The translations under genes were made by a program, and so were the position numbers. The notes beneath the pieces were generated by a model. That model worked only from the letters and a program-made list of their open reading frames with translations, searched no databases and was not told where the DNA came from. This document shows positions 59,579-64,000 of a stretch of DNA of 64,000 nt, one piece after another. This DNA is from UBA5072 sp041737175 (GTDB taxonomy: Bacteria; Bacteroidota; Bacteroidia; Bacteroidales; UBA10428). The stretch is from assembly GCA_041737175.1 (NCBI GenBank), contig JBGSSF010000006.1:62001-126000 (forward strand), written 5' to 3'. The first letter of the stretch is position 1, and each line of letters opens with the position of its first letter.

Positions 59579-62080
59579 ATGGAAAACAACAAAAAGGCAT
59601 ATCTTCAGTATATCATTCCGGTAATCCTTTTTTTCTTTATTTCCCTGGCCTATTTTATACCTGACGTGATGGAAGGGAAGAAGCTCAGTCAGCATGATAT
59701 CGTGCAGTTCAAGGGGATGTCGAAAGAAATTGCCGACCACCGTGAAAAATACGGGGAGGAGCCACTCTGGACGAACAGTATGTTTGGCGGTATGCCTGCT
59801 TACCTGGTTTCCACCCAGTACAAGGGCAATGTATTCAAAAAGGTTCATCGCCTGTTAACCCTTTACGATTTCAGGCCGGTGAGCTTCATCTTTCTATACC
59901 TGACAGGTGCTTTTATAGCCCTCCTTTTGTTTGGAGTTAATCCCTGGCTGAGTTTTGCAGGGGCCATTGCCTATGCGTTTTCTTCCTATTTCTTTGTCAT
60001 CATACAGGCGGGACATGTGTCCAAGGTCCTTGCCCTGGGCTATATGCCGCCTATAATCGCAGGTGTTTATGCAGCCTTCAGGGGAAAAGCCCTGCTGGGA
60101 AGTCTGGTTGCCGCTGTATTTCTCAGTTTACAGATTCTGGTCAACCATCTCCAGATAACCTATTACACTTTCCTTGTCATTCTCATTCTGGGCATTTTCG
60201 AATTGGTACGTACCCTAAAAAACAATACCTGGTTGGATTTTCTGAAACTCCTTGCATTGCTGGTACTATTTGTTATTCTGGCCATCGGGGCAAATTTCTC
60301 ATCACTTTATACGACCTACGAATACGGTAAATATTCCATCCGGGGAAAATCAGAGCTCTCAGTGAATGCTGAAAACAAAACTTCAGGGCTCGATAAAGAT
60401 TATGCCACGCAGTGGAGTTATGGCACCGCGGAGACCTTTACCCTGCTTATCCCTAATTTTAAAGGAGGCAGTTCAACGGGTTCCTTAAAAACAAGTTCTC
60501 ACACCTACGACTATATTAAAAGCAATTATGGACCTTCCGAGGCTAAAAAGTTCATCGGCAATGTACCCTTGTACTGGGGCACGCAACCAAGCACCTCGGG
60601 ACCTGTATACGTGGGCGCTGTAATCGTTTTTCTTTTCATCCTGGGCATGTTTCTTGTCAAGGGCCCGGTGAAGTGGTGGCTGTTTATAGTAACCCTGGTC
60701 TCTGTTCTTTTGTCATGGGGAAGTAATTTTCCCCTGCTGACCAATTTTATGCTTGATTATTTCCCGGGATACAACAAGTTCAGGACCGTGTCCATGATCC
60801 TGATCATGGCTGAATTTGCCATGCCATTGCTGGCCATACTGGCCGTGAAGGAGATCATCACATCGGATATTCCCAGGAAGGAATTTCTGAAAGCGCTGAA
60901 GTATTCATTCTTTGGACTGGCCGCGCTAATTTTGCTTCTGATGCTTGTTTCAGGTTCCTTTGACATGACTTCCCGGTATGATGCGGAATTCCGTTCCCAG
61001 GGTCTGGATGCAATTGTGGATGCCATACAAAAAGACCGCCTGGCCTTGTTGCGTTCAGATGCCTTCCGGTCGCTGGTGTTTATCTGCCTGACCGCCGCCC
61101 TGATTTATGCGGCATATCTAAAAAGAATAAAGTTCAATGTCCTGATATTGTTGTTATCGTTCCTCCTGTTGATTGATATGTGGCCGGTGAATAAAAGGTA
61201 CCTCAATAGCAAGGACTTTGTATCCAGAAAAGAAGATAAAAATCCCTTTACCGCATCCACGGCCGATATGATAATACTGGAAGATAAGGACGCTAATTTC
61301 AAGGTATTAAACCTCAGCGTAAGCGTGTTGCAGGATGCAAGTACATCCTGGTTTCATAAATCATTGGGTGGCTATCACGGGGCCAAAATGAGGCGTTACC
61401 AGGAACTCTTCGACCACAGTATTCAAAATGAAATTTCAGGTTTATACAATACATTTCAGAAAAAGCCATCTCCTACCCCTGAGGACATCGACAGTACATT
61501 TGCCACGCTTGGAACACTTAATATGCTGAATACGCGCTATATTATTTACAGCCCGGATGCCCCACCCCTTGTTAACAAACATGAAATGGGCAATGCATGG
61601 TTTGTGAATCAGGTCAGAAAGGTTGCCAACGCCGATGAGGAGATTTCCGCTGTTGCCGATTTCGATCCCGGCTCGGAAGCCATTTTGGATGTCCGCTTCA
61701 GCAAGGAGATTGATGGTCTCCCATTGACACCCGACAGCACGGCAAGAATTTCACTGAACGAATACCGTGCCAATTACCTGAAATACCATGCAGTCACAGC
61801 TTCTGATCAACTTGCTGTCTTTTCAGAAATATTTTATGACAAGGGTTGGCAGGCATATATTGATAACCAGCCTGTTCCACATTTCCGGGTTAACTATGTC
61901 CTTCGTGCCATGCGCATCCCCTCAGGTGACCATACCATTGAATTCAAATTCCACCCGAGAAGCTATTTCCTGGGTGAGAAAGTTTCCCTGGCTTGTTCAT
62001 TGTTGCTGGTATTAATGATAGTAGGAACGGGATATTACGAACTGAAGAACAGGGACAAGGGACAAGGGACAAGGGACTAG
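59579..62080 (+). CDS. YfhO family membrane protein
   Basis: 833 residues. About 12-14 TM segments up to residue 520 (YIIPVILFFFISLAYFIPDVM, GGMPAYLVSTQY, AYAFSSYFFVIIQAGHVSKVLALGYMP), then a soluble beta domain (KYHAVTASDQLAVFSEIFYDKGWQAYIDNQP, FHPRSYFLG) and a final TM. YfhO proteins are GT-C-like and in Gram-positives help glycosylate lipoteichoic acid; here a glycosyl transfer step in the operon is plausible. The last eight residues (KGQGTRD region) are encoded by a 7-bp tandem repeat. Confidence 0.88.
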   Translation: MENNKKAYLQYIIPVILFFFISLAYFIPDVMEGKKLSQHDIVQFKGMSKEIADHREKYGEEPLWTNSMFGGMPAYLVSTQYKGNVFKKVHRLLTLYDFRPVSFIFLYLTGAFIALLLFGVNPWLSFAGAIAYAFSSYFFVIIQAGHVSKVLALGYMPPIIAGVYAAFRGKALLGSLVAAVFLSLQILVNHLQITYYTFLVILILGIFELVRTLKNNTWLDFLKLLALLVLFVILAIGANFSSLYTTYEYGKYSIRGKSELSVNAENKTSGLDKDYATQWSYGTAETFTLLIPNFKGGSSTGSLKTSSHTYDYIKSNYGPSEAKKFIGNVPLYWGTQPSTSGPVYVGAVIVFLFILGMFLVKGPVKWWLFIVTLVSVLLSWGSNFPLLTNFMLDYFPGYNKFRTVSMILIMAEFAMPLLAILAVKEIITSDIPRKEFLKALKYSFFGLAALILLLMLVSGSFDMTSRYDAEFRSQGLDAIVDAIQKDRLALLRSDAFRSLVFICLTAALIYAAYLKRIKFNVLILLLSFLLLIDMWPVNKRYLNSKDFVSRKEDKNPFTASTADMIILEDKDANFKVLNLSVSVLQDASTSWFHKSLGGYHGAKMRRYQELFDHSIQNEISGLYNTFQKKPSPTPEDIDSTFATLGTLNMLNTRYIIYSPDAPPLVNKHEMGNAWFVNQVRKVANADEEISAVADFDPGSEAILDVRFSKEIDGLPLTPDSTARISLNEYRANYLKYHAVTASDQLAVFSEIFYDKGWQAYIDNQPVPHFRVNYVLRAMRIPSGDHTIEFKFHPRSYFLGEKVSLACSLLLVLMIVGTGYYELKNRDKGQGTRD
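62051..62078. repeat. AGGGACA heptamer, 4 copies, overlapping yfhO 3' end
   Basis: Three exact units plus AGGGACT run through the stop codon of the YfhO gene, encoding its terminal residues. The unit is related, on the opposite strand and with one mismatch, to the CACTTGT repeat 40 bases on. Confidence 0.9.
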
Positions 62081-62118
62081 TAAGAATATCGTCATGCTCA
62101 TACCCAAGACCCCAACCC

Positions 62119-62143
62119 CACTTGTCACTTGTCACTTGTCACT
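62119..62143. repeat. CACTTGT heptamer, about 3.6 copies
   Basis: Tandem units ending 4 bases before the PorP/SprF stop. The reverse complement ACAAGTG reads as the AGGGACA repeat with G to T, so the two arrays can pair 6 of 7 bases per unit in a hairpin between the convergent genes. Confidence 0.85.
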
Positions 62144-62146
62144 ATT

Positions 62147-63148
62147 TTAATACCGATCCAGCCACCGGTATCGTCTGGCTGTATCGCCGAATTTAGCTGT
62201 AATGCAAATCTCATGCGAACCATAGGTGTATTGCGTAATGCCTTTAAAGCCGTAATCAAAGGAATATCCGAAATAGTAACGATGGTATTTTAACCCCGCC
62301 ATGAAGATCATCTCTCCCGATGTTCTGCCGGATACACCAAACCAGTACTGCCGCTTATAATACGCTTTCAGGGATATATCAGCCTGTACGCGCAACAATT
62401 CGTTAAAAAGCACAATTGTGGATGGTTCAAGTTCCCAATCCGGATTACCCGGGAATACAATCCGGTAATCGGCCATTAAATAATAATGCCGTAAAAGCCT
62501 GATCTCTTCGGAGCTTTGAAAATCAGCACTGTTGCCTATTTTTAATTTCGATTGAAAAACCTGCGCAACTGCCACGCCAATATGGTATTTCTCTGTCAGA
62601 TAATTAATGCCCACACCGGCATCCGGAACAATCGTGGATTTTCCAATGAGCCCGTTCAATGGATCAATATCCGGATCCTTAAGCTGCGCCCGCTCACTGT
62701 TTATTCTGTATTGAAACATATTGCCGGTCAAACCGAATGAAAGCTGTGAATTCTCAATAAACAGATGGTAAGCATAACTAAATTGAGCACCGGTACGTTC
62801 AATGGCGCCATTCTCGTCATGGTAAACAATCGCACCCAGTCCGACCCTTCCCTGCCTTCCTTTCCTGTATACATTTCCTTTCGATCCGGATTTCAAGCTG
62901 TATCCGGATTTCAAAATTCTTCCCTGCAAACTGATCATGTAAGAACTCGGGGTATAATTGGAAAATCCTATCCATTGTTTACGGGCAGCAAGATTGGCTA
63001 CTGTTCTTCCGTCGCATCCTGCCACAGAAGGATTGACAATAAACTCATTGGAATAATACTGGCTGAACCGGGGAAGTTGCTGCGCAAAACCTGAAATGGA
63101 CCATATCCATACCAGTGCAAGAATGATTATTTTTTGCGTTATCTTCAT
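62147..63148 (-). CDS. Type IX secretion membrane protein, PorP/SprF family
   Basis: 333 residues. Signal peptide (IIILALVWIWSISGFAQQ), the family opener PRFSQYYSNEFIVNPSVAG, LAARKQWIGF, YMISLQGRI, YAYHLFIENSQLSFGLTGNMFQYR and a C-terminal beta-barrel closing strand (YYFGYSFDYGF). PorP/SprF proteins are outer-membrane beta-barrels that work with a secreted adhesin encoded alongside, here the SprB-repeat protein upstream on the same strand. Confidence 0.9.
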   Translation of the reverse strand: MKITQKIIILALVWIWSISGFAQQLPRFSQYYSNEFIVNPSVAGCDGRTVANLAARKQWIGFSNYTPSSYMISLQGRILKSGYSLKSGSKGNVYRKGRQGRVGLGAIVYHDENGAIERTGAQFSYAYHLFIENSQLSFGLTGNMFQYRINSERAQLKDPDIDPLNGLIGKSTIVPDAGVGINYLTEKYHIGVAVAQVFQSKLKIGNSADFQSSEEIRLLRHYYLMADYRIVFPGNPDWELEPSTIVLFNELLRVQADISLKAYYKRQYWFGVSGRTSGEMIFMAGLKYHRYYFGYSFDYGFKGITQYTYGSHEICITAKFGDTARRYRWLDRY

Positions 63149-63263
63149 TTACAGCAACGGTGTCAATGTAGGACAGGAGGCATTTGGGGTTGTCAGAATT
63201 TTATTGTTTATGATACGTAACCACCAGTAAAATGTTTTAAATGTTTCTGTTATGGATAGAACC

Positions 63264-64000
63264 CTACCTGATTATGGTTACTATTCCTTTCAATGGGCCT
63301 TTGTCATCCCCGGTATTCATTTCAATAATAAAATAGTATGAATCCACAGGGAGGGCTCTTCCTTTCAGATCCTCTCCATTCCAGGCTTCCGGGCAACCTC
63401 CTGTGCAGCGGTAAACCAGGTTGCCCAGCTGGTCATACACCTGAATGACTCCATTGGGATAAACCTCGTGGAACGATGCTTCATCCCCTTCCTCCGTAAT
63501 ATAACTTATATCCCAGGTATCATTCGCATTATCATAGTTCGGTGTAAAGGCGGTAGGAATTCCGAGACAACTGCTGTTCTGAGCTGTCAGTCTGAATGTA
63601 GTGTCAGCCTGGCAATGGTTATTATCCATCACACTCACCGTGTAAGAACCTTCCTTTATATCATTTAAAATTGAATCCGTATCATCGGGATAGAGATCCC
63701 CCCAGTCAAATTGATAGGCAGGATGGCCACCCGTGACAGTAACCGCCATGGCGCCATTTTGCCAATCGGGACAGAATGGATAAACCGTATTGAAAGCGTC
63801 GATGGCAATATGCAATTTATCAGGCTGCTGAATCATAACCAGAGTATCCGCATCGCAGTTTTCAGTATCAACTACCCTTAGCGTATAATTGCCGGCCTTA
63901 AGCCCGTCGACTTCATTGCCGTTTACAGGAATGCTGTTCCAGTAATAAGTGTAAGTACCTGTGCCTCCCAGAGCGCCCAACCCGGCCATACCGTCAGATG
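63264..64000 (-). CDS. SprB-repeat surface protein with gliding-motility C-terminal domain, 5' part off window
   Basis: The last 245 residues or so; the frame is open to the window edge, so most of a large protein lies beyond it. The visible part has SprB-type repeats (GTYTYYWNSIPVNGNEVDGL, AGNYTLRVVDTENCDADTLV, DIKEGSYTVSVMDNNHCQADTTF), then a CHU_C/TIGR04131 domain (IPTAFTPNYDNANDTWDI, VYDQLGNLVYRCTGGC, WNGEDLKGRALPVDSYYFIIE). That domain directs export by the T9SS (type B sorting). Function: adhesin, possibly in gliding. PorP/SprF gene follows 115 bases downstream, likely co-transcribed. Confidence 0.9.
   Translation of the reverse strand, partial: SDGMAGLGALGGTGTYTYYWNSIPVNGNEVDGLKAGNYTLRVVDTENCDADTLVMIQQPDKLHIAIDAFNTVYPFCPDWQNGAMAVTVTGGHPAYQFDWGDLYPDDTDSILNDIKEGSYTVSVMDNNHCQADTTFRLTAQNSSCLGIPTAFTPNYDNANDTWDISYITEEGDEASFHEVYPNGVIQVYDQLGNLVYRCTGGCPEAWNGEDLKGRALPVDSYYFIIEMNTGDDKGPLKGIVTIIR

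Noticed and set aside
62051..62143. Possible CRISPR or mobile-element ends
   Set aside because: Seven-base units without spacers, and no transposase or integrase nearby.

Overview
The window looks like chromosomal DNA from a free-living member of the Bacteroidota. The evidence is a set of type IX secretion (T9SS) and gliding families (a T9SS type A sorting tail, PorP/SprF, an SprB-repeat protein with a gliding-motility C-terminus), phylum-typical families (DUF6427, SiaB/SiaC, YfhO, lamin-tail proteins, DnaE with a fused exonuclease), starts without clear Shine-Dalgarno sequences, and several TAnnTTTG-type -7 promoter boxes. The family within the phylum cannot be fixed from the sequence alone. 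No rRNA, phage, transposase or CRISPR was seen. There is one tRNA, Ala(GGC). Coding density is high: no gap exceeds 300 bases, the largest being about 224 bases before the small T9SS gene near 47.7 kb.

Layout. 1-5.2 kb: two different L,D-transpeptidases facing each other, a TapB-like secreted protein, a MuiA/DUF4139 protein and a nitroreductase. 5.4-18.8 kb (+ strand): the most unusual block, holding CheR, a membrane GAF/PAS sensor, a second CheR whose SAM-binding motifs have decayed, a stand-alone CheB, a membrane GAF protein, a GAF/PAS/SpoIIE phosphatase, a SiaB-type kinase, a SiaC-type phosphoprotein, a TerB-ABCG-type transporter, a lipoprotein and a small secreted protein. 18.8-25.8 kb (- strand): DUF6427, thioredoxin, DnaE, a secreted thioredoxin-like lipoprotein and an AlbA_2 protein. 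25.9-33.6 kb: a TPR membrane protein, the tRNA, a lipoprotein, HflX, Asd, a lamin-tail protein and an orphan SiaB paralogue. 33.6-47.5 kb: housekeeping genes (SdhCAB, two M24 peptidases, CPBP protease, Dus, NadB, GlyS) plus an exported aldo/keto reductase with a C-terminal FN3-like domain. 47.7-49.2 kb: two small secreted proteins. 49.3-62.1 kb (+ strand): a surface-polysaccharide operon (two GT4s, WecB, a bi-domain dehydrogenase, a GT2, a methyltransferase, an alpha/alpha-toroid protein, a flippase, YfhO). 62.1-64 kb: PorP/SprF and the C-terminus of an SprB-like adhesin that runs off the window.

How the parts may work together. The 5.4-18.8 kb block joins CheR/CheB methylation enzymes, without any chemoreceptor, CheA, CheW or CheY nearby, to a SiaA-SiaB-SiaC style partner switch (phosphatase, kinase, phosphoprotein with Thr68). 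In Pseudomonas the switch controls a diguanylate cyclase (SiaD). None is present here, and an ABCG-like transporter fused to a TerB-like domain sits in the output position. A reasonable inference is an envelope-stress or surface-export signalling pathway whose sensors are tuned by CheR/CheB. This is the best candidate for an undescribed system in the window.

Limits: family assignments come from reading motifs and lengths, not from database searches. Residue positions are approximate unless a specific residue number is given. Promoter calls are motif matches only.
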